From Myxococcales bacterium (GTDB lineage: Bacteria; Myxococcota; Myxococcia; Myxococcales; JAKAPL01): a stretch of DNA of 64,000 bases. The DNA lies in assembly GCA_021783235.1 (NCBI GenBank), contig JAJXUD010000001.1, positions 183,569 through 247,568 on the forward strand, given 5' to 3'. The position numbers and the translations under genes are program-made. This document shows, in pieces, positions 53,928 to 62,403 of the stretch (position 1 is its first letter; every line of letters starts with the position of its first letter). The notes beneath the pieces were generated by a model. That model was given only the letters and a program-made list of their open reading frames with translations. It did not search any database and was not told the DNA's origin.

Positions 53928-54413
53928 CTACTCTCCGCCCGGGGCTTCCTCGGCGGCGGCTAAGGGATTGGTCGCGGCGACGTGGTCGATGGGCAGGCTG
54001 ATTCCATCGGCCTTCAGGTACTCGACCCGATGGGCTGCCGGCAGCAGCTCACCGGTCTCCACGGGAGGCGACACCTGGACCCCCTCGAGCATGACGAGCG
54101 TCGCCTCCCGCAGCATCTTCGCCTCCTGCCGCACGAACTGCTCGAGGAGCGGCTTCGGCCCCACCAGCTCGATGCAGACCGGAAGCGTGGCGAGCGGGAT
54201 CTCCTGGACGTCCATGGAGACCGCCTTGGCGTCCCGCGAGAAGCCCATGTGCCCCAAGCTGAGGGAGGCGTGGGTGACGCCGGCCTTCAAGGATTGCTGC
54301 AGCAGGTGGGTGGCGAGCGGTCGCCGGAACAGCCGCTGCCAGAACGTCGCGGGAAGCGCGTTGTCCCCACGGCGGAGGTAGATGCGCAGGGCGCACATCG
54401 TCTGAAACGTCAT
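53928..54413 (-). CDS. DUF190 protein (CrcB-associated)
   Basis: A 161-aa protein; ATG 54413 has AGAGGAG upstream. LRIYLRRGDNALPATFWQRL resembles the LRIYxGExDxxxG start of DUF190, and HLLQQSLKAGVTHASLSLGH with ELVGPKPLLEQFV matches its PII-like core. DUF190 genes commonly accompany crcB and are thought to have a PII-like ferredoxin fold, possibly regulatory. C-terminal 40 residues are an extension. Confidence 0.8.
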   Translation of the reverse strand: MTFQTMCALRIYLRRGDNALPATFWQRLFRRPLATHLLQQSLKAGVTHASLSLGHMGFSRDAKAVSMDVQEIPLATLPVCIELVGPKPLLEQFVRQEAKMLREATLVMLEGVQVSPPVETGELLPAAHRVEYLKADGISLPIDHVAATNPLAAAEEAPGGE

Positions 54414-54468
54414 TGTCGGTCTCCTCTTCTTCGGCACGGCACTGGTCGCTGCGATGATTGATGAGGCA

Positions 54469-56232
54469 TCAGGCCGCTCGCTCGGCGGTGGCCTGCCCGC
54501 GCGCCCGGTAGAGATCCGATCGCGAGACGATTCCCACGAGCCGGTAGCTGCCCGGATCGACGATCGGCACGTAATCGGCCGTGCCGCCCCCGAGCAGCCG
54601 CTCGGCGTCGGCGGCAGAGTGATGAGGACAGAGCGTCGGAACACGGGCGTCCAGCAGTTCGAGCACGACGGCCCGCTTCCACTCGACCATCGGGACCCTC
54701 CGGAGCTGGGCGAGCCCGACCATCCCCTGGAAGATTCCCCGTTCGTCGATGACCGGGAGCGCCTTGAACTGGTGGCCGACCAGAACCGAGTGCGCGAACG
54801 ACTCGAGCGTGACGTCTGGAGAGGTGGTGACGATGCGCCGGGTCATGATCCGTTCGAGCGGGACAGTCCCGAGCTTCTCGTCGAGACCGGGCCGCTTCTT
54901 GCGTTGCGCGTGAGAATTCGAGACGCCCGCGGAGACCAGAAACGCGACCGTCGAGGCGATGAGAGCGGGAGCGACCAGGAACACGTTGCCGGTGGCCTCG
55001 GCGACGAACACGGCGGAGAACAGGAGGCTGTTGTAGCTGGCGGCCGAGAAGCCTGCGATCCCCAGGATCGTGTAGACCCCCGGATGGCCATGGGACAGCA
55101 GCGCATCCCAGCAGGCGCCCAGCGCCGCCCCGATGGTCGCCGTGGGAACGAACAGCCCGCCGACGCCGCCGCTCCCGAACGTCACGGCGGTGGCCAGCAG
55201 CTTCAAAGAGAAGATGACCAGACAGGCCCAGAGCACGTACTGGCCGTTCAGCAGTCGATTGGCGACCGGCAGCCCCGCCTGAAGCGTGACCGGGCTTCCA
55301 ACGGCTCGGTACGCTGCGTACGCGATGGCGACGAGCGCCACGCCTCCGATCCCGGTTCGGACGTAGATCGGGAAGGGCATGTCGCCGAAGCGCTTCCGAA
55401 TCCGCCGCAGGGTCGCCAGAAAGAGGTGCGAAGCGAGGCCGGCGCTGACGCCCAGCGGAACCGCGACCAGCATGTCGCGCGTCGAGAGCTCATAGTGAAA
55501 CCGAATTGGGAAATAGGGCGAGCCCGGCCGCAAGCGGCTGAAGATCCAGAACGACGTCGCCGACGCGACGAGCCCGGGCGCGAGCGCGTCCAGCGCGAGG
55601 TCGTGCTTGTATGGCGACTCGATCCCCATGATCGCCCCGGAGAGCGGTGCGCGGAAGATCGCGGCGATCCCGGCGGCGCCCCCCGCGAGGAGCGTCGTCC
55701 GCCGATCCCAGTGAAACGCCCGGAGCTTCAGCGCATTCAGGCGGCCCTGAACGAGCGTGCCGATGGTGGCCCCGAGCCACTTGCTCGCCCCCTCCATCCC
55801 CGCGCTTCCCCCGAAGCCCATGGTCGCGACCGAGGCCACGAGCTTCGCGCCGGCGGTGTCCATTGGAATTCCAGACTCGGGATCGTGGTAGGCTTTCACG
55901 ACCTCGTCCGCCATCGCGGACGAGCGAACTCGAAACCAGTGCAGGACGAGTCCCGTGAGCAGCATCCCCAGCGCCGGCAGGGCGAGTCGCGCGGGGATGC
56001 CGAGCTCGGCAAATCGCTTCCAGAGAAGCTCGTTGACGACCCAATCATAAGCGGCGATGGCAGCGCCGACGACCAGCCCGAGGGGCGCGACGACGAGCAG
56101 CAGGTGGCGCGCCACCGACAGACTCTCGCCGAGCGATTGCCCCAGCGGGGTCAGCCCATCGTCTTCGCGCTCGGTCGCCACGTACCCCATCCTCCTGACG
56201 AGCTGCCTCGCGCCGCTCCGGCTACGTCCCAT
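54469..56232 (-). CDS. ClC-type anion channel/antiporter with C-terminal CBS pair
   Basis: A 587-aa protein with about 10-12 TM helices and ClC landmarks: ESGIP (for GSGIP), GSAGMEGAS (for GREGP, external Glu kept, Arg replaced by Met) and GSGGVGGLFVPTATIG. A CBS pair follows (about 455-575: IMTRRIVTTSPDVTLESF; YVPIVDPGSYRLVGIVSRSD). ClC-F proteins are F-/H+ antiporters; the filter here is not clearly one or the other, so fluoride as substrate is inferred from the riboswitch and crcB. It overlaps the PP2C gene by 11 bp. Confidence 0.88.
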   Translation of the reverse strand: MGRSRSGARQLVRRMGYVATEREDDGLTPLGQSLGESLSVARHLLLVVAPLGLVVGAAIAAYDWVVNELLWKRFAELGIPARLALPALGMLLTGLVLHWFRVRSSAMADEVVKAYHDPESGIPMDTAGAKLVASVATMGFGGSAGMEGASKWLGATIGTLVQGRLNALKLRAFHWDRRTTLLAGGAAGIAAIFRAPLSGAIMGIESPYKHDLALDALAPGLVASATSFWIFSRLRPGSPYFPIRFHYELSTRDMLVAVPLGVSAGLASHLFLATLRRIRKRFGDMPFPIYVRTGIGGVALVAIAYAAYRAVGSPVTLQAGLPVANRLLNGQYVLWACLVIFSLKLLATAVTFGSGGVGGLFVPTATIGAALGACWDALLSHGHPGVYTILGIAGFSAASYNSLLFSAVFVAEATGNVFLVAPALIASTVAFLVSAGVSNSHAQRKKRPGLDEKLGTVPLERIMTRRIVTTSPDVTLESFAHSVLVGHQFKALPVIDERGIFQGMVGLAQLRRVPMVEWKRAVVLELLDARVPTLCPHHSAADAERLLGGGTADYVPIVDPGSYRLVGIVSRSDLYRARGQATAERAA

Positions 56233-57091
56233 CGGCGGAATCCGAGTCCAGTCGCCGGACCAGGACGACCGTCACGTTGTCGACGCCGCCCGCCGCGTTG
56301 GCCGCATCCACCAGCCGAGAGCAGGACTCCGTCAGGCTCGAACCGCCCCCAAGGATCCCGGCGATCGCCGGGTCTTCGACCATGCCGTGCAGGCCGTCGC
56401 AGCAGAGCAGCAGCAGATCGCCAGGCCGCAGATCGAGCGCCGAGCACTCGATCTCCACGTTCGCCGCTGGCCCCAGCGCCCGGGTGACGACGTTCTTGTA
56501 GGGGAAGGCTCGAATCGCTTCCGCGGAGGGGTGCGACCGGCGGATGAATTCTTCGAGGAGCGAATGATCCGAGGTGACCGGCCTCAGCGCCCCGTCGCGA
56601 AAGAGGTAAGCCCGACTGTCGCCCGCGTGGGCGATGAAGCTTCGCTCGGGAGAGAGCAGCGCCGCCACGACCGTCGTGCCCATGTTGGACTTGGCCGATT
56701 CCCGCTTCGCCTCGGCTCGGATCCGCTCGTTGGCCCAGCGCAAAGCCACCTCGAGGCGACCGGCCTCGTCACCCTGCCCCGGCTCCGCCCGATGGGGCCA
56801 GGTCGCATCGGGATCGCGCGCGGTTCGTTCGAGGAACTCAGCGGTGACCGCGACGGCCAACTCTGCGGCCACCTCTCCAGCCGAGTGCCCCCCCATCCCG
56901 TCACAGACCATGAAGAGTCCCAGATCGGGCCGCGCCGCGAAACGATCTTCGTTGTGATCCCGGACTCTTCCGACGTCGGTGGCCGCGGCCCACTCCCAGA
57001 GGGAAGCGGCGTCGGACCGAAGCGGCACCGGGCCCGCTCCGCCGGGAGCGGCTACGGCCGAAGAGCGCTTGGGATCGACGTTCGAAGACAT
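56222..57091 (-). CDS. PP2C-type protein phosphatase, first gene behind the fluoride riboswitch
   Basis: A 289-aa PPM/PP2C phosphatase from ATG 57091. RDHNEDRF, MVCDGMGGHSAGE, GTTVVAALL, HAGDSRAYLF and GGVDNVTVVLVRR are the standard motifs with the metal-binding Asp residues (including CDGMGG and the final DN). It dephosphorylates Ser/Thr residues in the cytoplasm. It is the gene directly downstream of the riboswitch, and its ribosome-binding site and start pair with the riboswitch 3' strand. PP2C enzymes are metal-dependent; replacement of a fluoride-sensitive activity is a possible reason for its place here. Confidence 0.88.
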   Translation of the reverse strand: MSSNVDPKRSSAVAAPGGAGPVPLRSDAASLWEWAAATDVGRVRDHNEDRFAARPDLGLFMVCDGMGGHSAGEVAAELAVAVTAEFLERTARDPDATWPHRAEPGQGDEAGRLEVALRWANERIRAEAKRESAKSNMGTTVVAALLSPERSFIAHAGDSRAYLFRDGALRPVTSDHSLLEEFIRRSHPSAEAIRAFPYKNVVTRALGPAANVEIECSALDLRPGDLLLLCCDGLHGMVEDPAIAGILGGGSSLTESCSRLVDAANAAGGVDNVTVVLVRRLDSDSADGT

Positions 57092-57114
57092 GACTCCCAC
57101 TCGGAACCCACGGT

Positions 57115-57169
57115 GGTAGGAGTCATCAGCCGGGCGGACCGGCGCTCAAAGGCGAACTCCATCGCCTCG
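57115..57169 (-). ncRNA. Fluoride riboswitch (crcB motif)
   Basis: Reading on the minus strand, GGCGATGGAGTTCGCC (5' part) and GGCTGATGACTCCTACC (3' part) match the fluoride riboswitch consensus (GGxGAUGG-x-GUUCGCC ... CUGAUGA-xx-CCUAC), with a GC-rich hairpin between (CGCCGG..CCGG). It ends 24 bases before the PP2C ATG. The strand, position and downstream crcB, ClC, DUF190 and enolase genes all fit. Bases ATGACTCC (57126-57119) are also complementary to GGAGTCAT (57097-57090), which spans the ribosome-binding site and start, implying translational control. Confidence 0.93.
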
Positions 57170-57180
57170 AATTGATCGTC

Positions 57181-57210
57181 AGAATAGCCTCGCAGGCAGC
57201 CACGCGTCAA
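57181..57210 (-). promoter_or_regulatory. Sigma-70-type promoter of the fluoride operon
   Basis: Minus strand TTGACG (57210-57205), 18-bp spacer, TATTCT (57186-57181). Transcription would begin at about 57174, just before the riboswitch, leaving a leader of about 80 nt before the PP2C start. Confidence 0.75.
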
Positions 57211-57394
57211 GGAAATCGAGCCTTGCACTGCCCCGCCTTCGGTTGCCCTCTCCCGCTTCAGGGATCCCGGATTCTCACCGACCGTCAGGGGGCAACCGCG
57301 TCTCTCGGAGCACGGAATCGAGAGGCCGCTCCGCGCTCGCGAGGCGCGAGACGCGCAAGCGGCACTTGCGCGTCCCTGCCGCGGAGAGTTCCGT

Positions 57395-57874
57395 TCAGGG
57401 GAGATAGAAGTTGCAGCTCGTGATGGCGCCGCCGTCGACGAACGTGCAGGAGGCGTTTTCTGGGCAGCCGCCATCTGGGCCGAGGCTGTTGCAGCCCTCG
57501 CCGTTCGGCCCGCCGTTGGGCCCGCCGTCGGGCGCGTGGGCGCCGCCCCAGGATTCGCAGCAGACCTGGTTCGGCCCGCACGCGCCCGCATCGGGACCGA
57601 GGCCGCAGGCGGCTCCACCGCTCCCCGCGTCCGCCACGGCGCCGGCACACGTGCAGACGCCCTCGTAGCAGATGAGAGACATGTCGCGGTAGGCGTTGCA
57701 GTCGTCGGGGTTGCTCTTGTGGCAATCGGAGTTCACGACGCAGCCACCGTCGGCGCTCCCGGCGTCCGGGACGGGGCAGGCCGTGCAGGGCCCGGCGTCG
57801 TCGCCTTCGGAGACGGGGTTGAGACATGAGGAGGCGAGCGCGAGAACGGTGAGAAGCGTGGCGGTACGGTGCAT
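57395..57874 (-). CDS. Cysteine-rich, Asp/Gly-rich lipoprotein
   Basis: A 159-aa protein from ATG 57874. Signal peptide ATLLTVLALASSC; mature part rich in Cys pairs and DGG/DAG motifs (CTACPVPDAG, CVVNSDCHKSNPDDC, CYEGVCTC, QVCCESWGG, CPENASCTF). The C-x4-5-C spacing recalls disulfide-rich myxobacterial outer-membrane lipoproteins. Similar in style to the terminal lipoproteins of the two phage-like elements, suggesting those may have a host origin. No promoter is recognised. Confidence 0.75.
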   Translation of the reverse strand: MHRTATLLTVLALASSCLNPVSEGDDAGPCTACPVPDAGSADGGCVVNSDCHKSNPDDCNAYRDMSLICYEGVCTCAGAVADAGSGGAACGLGPDAGACGPNQVCCESWGGAHAPDGGPNGGPNGEGCNSLGPDGGCPENASCTFVDGGAITSCNFYLP

Positions 57875-58293
57875 GGCGACCTCGGGCGATCGGGACTGGC
57901 GCTGACCATCTGCAAGAATGCCGCCATGAGCCCGTCGCCTCGCGGGCCGTGACGGACGCACCGTCGTTTGGGGCGTCCCAGGCGGCGATCCGACATCTCT
58001 GTCACGAGCGCCTCAAAGTTCCGTCGGACGTCAACGAATCGATCCCGCCGCTCGCGACGAACGAGCGCGGCCTGGCCGGGTCGTCCCGCCAACCGTCGCT
58101 CAGGGGGCGCAGTCGTTCAGCAGGATGCTCACGCTGCCGTCGCCGTCGCGGACCGTATTCCACGACGGGAACGGGTCCCGTGCCTGCCGACACCGACCAC
58201 GCGAACGGGGTCGCTCGAGCGTCCGGCGCTCGCCGACGGCCCCGTCCTTCCGTGCGGACGGGCCGTTGGCTTCGTGCGATACTCTCCGCTTCG
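57875..58293. other. Intergenic region, no gene supported
   Basis: This 419-bp gap lies between the divergent lipoprotein and HlyD-like genes. Several long open frames cross it, but none has a ribosome-binding site, plausible start and protein-like composition together. Presumed promoter region for both genes; no clear -35/-10 pair seen. Confidence 0.5.
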
Positions 58294-60102
58294 ATGCTCT
58301 CGGTCCATCCGTCCGGTTTTCGAGAAGGGGTCGAGTTCGACAGCGACGGCCGCCACCCGCGGCTCCTCGATCGGCGGAGCGGGAAAGGGATGGAGCTCAC
58401 CTCGGTCGAGGCCCAGCTCGTCCTGCTCTACTCGGGCGAGAAGGACCCGCGGCAGCTCTCCGAGCGGGCGCGGGAGCAGGGCGTCGCCGTCGAGCCGGCG
58501 CAGGTCTCGGTCTTCCTCGATCGGCTCGTCCGCGCGGGCTTCCTTCCGAAGGTCGAGACCCGCCCGGCGACGCCGCCGCCGAGCCGCCCGCTCCTCCCCA
58601 CCGACGCCCTGCCGCCGTTCCGGGAGGATCTGCAGGTCGTCCCCTCGAAGAGCTCGCCGGGGCTCGTCGAGGTGATCGACCCGGCGAAGGGGCGCAGCTT
58701 CACGATCTACGACTTCGAGGCCTCGGTGGCGCGCATGCTGGACGGCCGGCGCACGGCCGAGGAGGTCGTCGCCATCGCCGGCCGAATCGGCATCCCGGTC
58801 GGCCTCGAGAGCCTCGAGCGGTTCCTGCGCCAGATGGCCGCCTACGGCTTCCTCGGCCCGGCGGGCCAGCCGGTCAGCGGCGCCGCGGGCGCCTCCGGCC
58901 GCCCTTCGCGCCGCCCCTGGACTCCCGACGTCCGGGAGCTCTTCCAGGGCGCCCTCCGCCATTTCCGCGCGGGGAAGTCCAAGGAGGCGCTCGACTACCT
59001 CGAGGCCTTGCTCGAAATAGATCCCGAGAACGACGAGGCGCGCGAGCTGCGGCAGCGGGTCGAGGGGGAGCCCGCGATCGAGGTCGACTTCGCCGATCTG
59101 CACGACGAAGAGAAGGTCTCCGCCGCCGAGGTCCCTTCCGACGACGACCTCGAGAGGCTCGCCCTGCCTCGCTCTCGGCGCCGGCCCTGGCTCGCCGGCG
59201 GCGCGGCCCTCGCGGCGTCGATCGGCCTCCTCTGGCCGGTGCCGACCAGGCTCGAGCTTCCCTGCCAGCTCGAGCCCGTGACGCTCGCGGTCGTCACCGC
59301 GCCGCGCGACGGGGAGCTCTCCTCGCCTCTACCCGCCGCCGGAAGCCGGGTCGAGGCGCGGCAGCCGCTCGCGACCCTGGCCACGGACGGACTTGCGGCG
59401 CGGCTCGCCGCGCTCCGGCAGCGATCGTCCCAGGAGCTGGCCGAGCTCGACCGGCTGCGGCGCCGGGCGAAGCCCAGGGCCGCCGCGCGCCTCGAGCGCA
59501 CGCGCGCCGCCCGCCAGCGGGCGCTCGACGCGGCGCTCGCGCGGCAGCAGCGCTGGAGGGGCGCGAGCCCTTCGGCGCGCCAGTGCAGGGCGCTCGCGAA
59601 GGCCGACCGCAAGGTCCGCAAGGCCAAGGCCGCGCTCGGGGCGGTCGACCGGAGGTACCAGGCGGCGAGCCACGCGGCCGCGATCGCCGCGTTGGAGGCG
59701 GCGCTCGAAGAGGAGCGGTCGGAGGCCGGACGGCTCGAGCCGCTCATCGCGAGGTCGGCCGTCGTGGCGCCCGTGGCCGGCGTCTTCGAGCCGCAGGCCC
59801 CCTTCCCCACCGGCACGCGGCTGACCGAGGGGGAGCGCTGCGGCCGCATCCTCGCTCCCGGCGTCCTCCGGTTGAGCGCGAGCCCCCCCGAGGCGGCTCG
59901 CGCCCTCGACCTCGAAGGCGCCCTCGTCCGGCTGCCCGGGGGCCGGCAGGCGAGGCTGCCCGGCCTCGCCTGGGGCCAGGGAGCCGCCTCGAAGAGCCTC
60001 GAGGCGACGGTCGCGGGCCTTGGGACGGAGCCGCGGCCGGTGACGGCGACGCTCGAGCTCCCGGCCGGCCTGCGCCCGCGGCTCTGGCACTGGCTGCGCT
60101 GA
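58294..60102 (+). CDS. HlyD-like membrane fusion protein with two N-terminal PqqD-like modules
   Basis: A 602-aa protein from ATG 58294. Two tandem winged-helix modules resembling PqqD/RRE domains (about 1-85 and 110-190; VEAQLVLLYSGEKDPRQLSE and DFEASVARMLDGRRTAEEVV), a helical TPR-like stretch, a TM helix (WLAGGAALAASIGLLWPVP, about 300), then split lipoyl halves (VTAPRDGELSSPLPAAGSRV and VVAPVAGVFEPQAPFPTGTR) around a basic coiled coil. The C-terminal half is typical of type I secretion adaptor proteins. Cytoplasmic PqqD-like domains suggest coupling to peptide binding, but no peptide-modifying or ABC gene is nearby. Confidence 0.7.
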   Translation: MLSVHPSGFREGVEFDSDGRHPRLLDRRSGKGMELTSVEAQLVLLYSGEKDPRQLSERAREQGVAVEPAQVSVFLDRLVRAGFLPKVETRPATPPPSRPLLPTDALPPFREDLQVVPSKSSPGLVEVIDPAKGRSFTIYDFEASVARMLDGRRTAEEVVAIAGRIGIPVGLESLERFLRQMAAYGFLGPAGQPVSGAAGASGRPSRRPWTPDVRELFQGALRHFRAGKSKEALDYLEALLEIDPENDEARELRQRVEGEPAIEVDFADLHDEEKVSAAEVPSDDDLERLALPRSRRRPWLAGGAALAASIGLLWPVPTRLELPCQLEPVTLAVVTAPRDGELSSPLPAAGSRVEARQPLATLATDGLAARLAALRQRSSQELAELDRLRRRAKPRAAARLERTRAARQRALDAALARQQRWRGASPSARQCRALAKADRKVRKAKAALGAVDRRYQAASHAAAIAALEAALEEERSEAGRLEPLIARSAVVAPVAGVFEPQAPFPTGTRLTEGERCGRILAPGVLRLSASPPEAARALDLEGALVRLPGGRQARLPGLAWGQGAASKSLEATVAGLGTEPRPVTATLELPAGLRPRLWHWLR

Positions 60103-61234
60103 CCCCTCGCGAGGCGCCGTCGCAGGGAAGGCCGCGCCGACGCGCCGGGAGCACGGCTCCGAGGGCCAGCGCGAGGGCAGTGGCTCGCGGGAGCCAGCGT
60201 GACGGACAGGGCCAGCGCCCACGGGGCCTCGGCGGTCCTCTTCCGGCAGGCGGCCAAGTCGAAGAAGCCCCCGTCATCCTTCGTGAATCCCGGCGGACTC
60301 CGAGCGTCATCAATGGATTCGGCCGGACTCTCGCCGGAGGCGCCGGGACTCTCGACGAGAGTCGCGGGACTCTCATCGAGAGTCGCCGGACTCTCGCTGC
60401 GATCGCGCGGACTCTCATCGAGAGTCTCGGGACTCTCGATGCGATCGCGCGGACTCTCACCGAGAGTCTCGGGACTCTCGATGCGATCGCGCGGACTCTC
60501 ACCGAGAGTCCCGGGACTCTCGATGCGATCGCGCGGACTCTCACCGAGAGTCCCGGGACTCTCGTCGAGAGATCGCCCGCAGACGGCGAGATCGCCCGGC
60601 AGCTCGCCTCGGCCCCGTCGTCATCCGGCGCGCCCGCCGAGCCCCCCTTCGTCGGGAGGAGGCCAGACCGCTGAGCGCGCCGGTAGAACGTCGTCACCGA
60701 GCGGTAGCCCAGCTCGCGCGCCGCCCGCTTCCACCTGCCGCCCGCCCGAGCGAGCCCCTCGGCCATCAGCTCCCGCTCGATCGCCTCGAGTCTCGCCGGC
60801 ACGTCGTCGAGCCCCCACGCCTTCTTCTTCGGCGCCGCCGCCTGCCCCGGCGCCTCCAGGATCTGGCGCACCGTGCTCGCCTCGATCTCGGCCCCCTCCG
60901 TCTCGATCGCCGCGAGCTCGAGCACCCGCTCGAGCTGCCGCACGTTGCCCGGCCAGTCGAACGTCTTCAGCGTCGCCTCCGCCGCCGTCGAGAGGGTCGG
61001 CTTCGACCTCGCGTCGCGCAGCGAGAGGAAGCGGGCCGCGATGAGCGGAATGTCCGAGAGCCGCTCTCGCAGAGGCGGCACCACGAGCAGCTTGCCGCCG
61101 ATCCGGTAGAAGAGATCCTGGCGGAACTTCCGCTCCTCCACGAACTCATCCAGCCTCTTCCAGCTCGCGTCGTAGGCGGTGACGGACGATTCTGCCCCAC
61201 GCTCTTCGGGTGCGGATGTCCCATTCCTCCCCAC
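59744..61234 (-). pseudogene. C-terminal half of a sigma-54-dependent activator, truncated and fused to repeats
   Basis: From about 61190 leftward the frame encodes the second half of an NtrC-type AAA+ domain: EERKFRQDLFYRIGGKLLVV, PPLRERLSDIPLIAARFL, DWPGNVRQLERVLELA, and a Fis-like HTH (ELMAEGLARAGGRWKRAARE, GYRSVTTFYRR). Walker A, GAFTGA and Walker B are absent, so the gene lost its 5' half near 61200, where the RAYT transposase lies. After the HTH the frame runs into the 21-bp repeat array as RVPGLSVRVRAIAS-type heptads and stays open to 59744, overlapping the HlyD-like gene. The credible part is about 60600-61190. Confidence 0.7.
60325..60583 (+). repeat. Array of twelve 21-bp direct repeats with internal palindromes
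   Basis: ggactctc occurs at 60325 and then exactly every 21 bp (60346, 60367, 60388, 60409, 60430, 60451, 60472, 60493, 60514, 60535, 60556). Two unit types mostly alternate: gactctcgatgcgatcgcgcg and gactctcaccgagagtctcgg. The second contains the inverted repeat GACTCTC...GAGAGTC. The period is two helical turns and seven codons, so all frames stay open. Not a CRISPR array, as there are no unique spacers. Confidence 0.9.
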
Positions 61235-61300
61235 GCTCGTCAGACCCCTCCACTATAGATCCCCTCGTATATCGGCACGCTGCTTGCCTTGCCTGCGGCC

Positions 61301-61975
61301 GTGCCCCGCATCCCCCGCCGCCTCCTCGTCGACCTCGGCTCCACCAACCACTGCACCTGGCGCAGCCACAACTGCTCCCTCGTCCTCGAGGACGACGCCG
61401 CCAAGCGCTTCTTCCTCGACCTCCTGCGCAAGTACGCCCCGCGCCACGGCATCCTCGTCCGCTCCTACTGCCTCATGGGCACCCACCCGCACGTCGTCGT
61501 CGTCGCGACCCGGGGCCAGGAGGAGTTCAGCCGCTTCTGGAAGGTCGTCAACCAGCTCTTCGCCCGCTGGTACAACGGGCGCCAGCAGAGTCGCCGCGGC
61601 CAGGTCGTGACCCAGCGCATGAAGTCGCCGCTGATCCAGCCCGGCGCGAGCGGTCGCCACGTCCTCACCGTGATGCGCTACGGCGACCTGAACCCCGTGC
61701 GCGCCGGGATGGTCCGCGCCCCCAAGGACTACGCCTGGTCGAGCTACCGCCACTACGCCTTCGGCGAGTCGAACGAGCTCATCGACGACGAGCCGGAGTA
61801 CCTCGCGCTCGGGCGCACACCGGCGCAGCGCCGGGAAGCTTACCGCCAGCTCTTCGCAAGGTCGCTCTCCGAGACACTCCGCGTCCGGCGGCCAGACATC
61901 GTCGAGGGCGCCTTCTACGGCGACGTCGACTGGGCGCTCCAGCGCGCGCCCCGCGCGGCCGGCCCCCCGGGGTAG
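61301..61975 (+). CDS. REP-associated tyrosine transposase (RAYT, Y1_Tnp family)
   Basis: A 224-aa protein; GTG 61301 chosen because the product then starts PRIPRRLLVDLGSTNHCTWR as family members do. HUH motif in SYCLMGTHPHVVVVAT; catalytic Tyr in VNQLFARWYNGR; then GDLNPVRAGMV and DYAWSSYRHYAFG, all typical of Y1 single-strand transposases of the RAYT group. RAYTs mobilise REP palindromes. A palindrome-bearing repeat array lies about 700 bp to the left. Confidence 0.88.
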   Translation: MPRIPRRLLVDLGSTNHCTWRSHNCSLVLEDDAAKRFFLDLLRKYAPRHGILVRSYCLMGTHPHVVVVATRGQEEFSRFWKVVNQLFARWYNGRQQSRRGQVVTQRMKSPLIQPGASGRHVLTVMRYGDLNPVRAGMVRAPKDYAWSSYRHYAFGESNELIDDEPEYLALGRTPAQRREAYRQLFARSLSETLRVRRPDIVEGAFYGDVDWALQRAPRAAGPPG

Positions 61976-62403
61976 GCCCCGTCTCGCGCGCAGCGAAGGG
62001 CAACCGGCCGGCCAGGCGAGCCGCACGGCCCTCGTCCGCCCATTTCGGCCTACCTCGCGGCCGGCTGGAACCCGTCCGCATCGTTCCCGGTCGTTCGTGG
62101 AGCCCCGCGAGCTCACCTTCTGGACCGAAGCCCCAGCATTGCTCCAGACGCAAGACTCCGCACGTCTCGAAGACGGGAATGCGCGCGGTCTTGCTCACGG
62201 AATCGTCCGTCACCATCCGCCCGGACGGGACGAGCAGCTCGACCTGATCCAGGAACGGCTTCGCCGAACCAGGGCGCAGGAGCGGCCCGGGGCGCCCTCG
62301 CCGCGGCGGCCATCGGCCTCGTGCTCGAGGAGCTGCTGCTCTGGGAGGCGGGCGCGGGCCGTTGCCCGCCGTCGCGCCGGAGGCTACTGTCGCCGCCTTG
62401 AAA
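61976..62403. other. Intergenic region, no gene supported
   Basis: A 428-bp gap between the transposase and the ECF sigma factor genes. A minus-strand stretch (FLDQVELLVPSGRMVTDDSV) looks weakly protein-like and could be a fragment of a gene disrupted with the sigma-54 activator, but it has no start or recognised domain. No promoter recognised with confidence. Confidence 0.45.

Noticed and set aside
56057-57175. Plus-strand open frame opposite PP2C and the riboswitch
   Set aside because: Shadow of the PP2C gene; no ribosome-binding site or domain.
60325-60583. Repeat array as a CRISPR
   Set aside because: Units are contiguous with 21-bp period and no unique spacers; no cas genes nearby.
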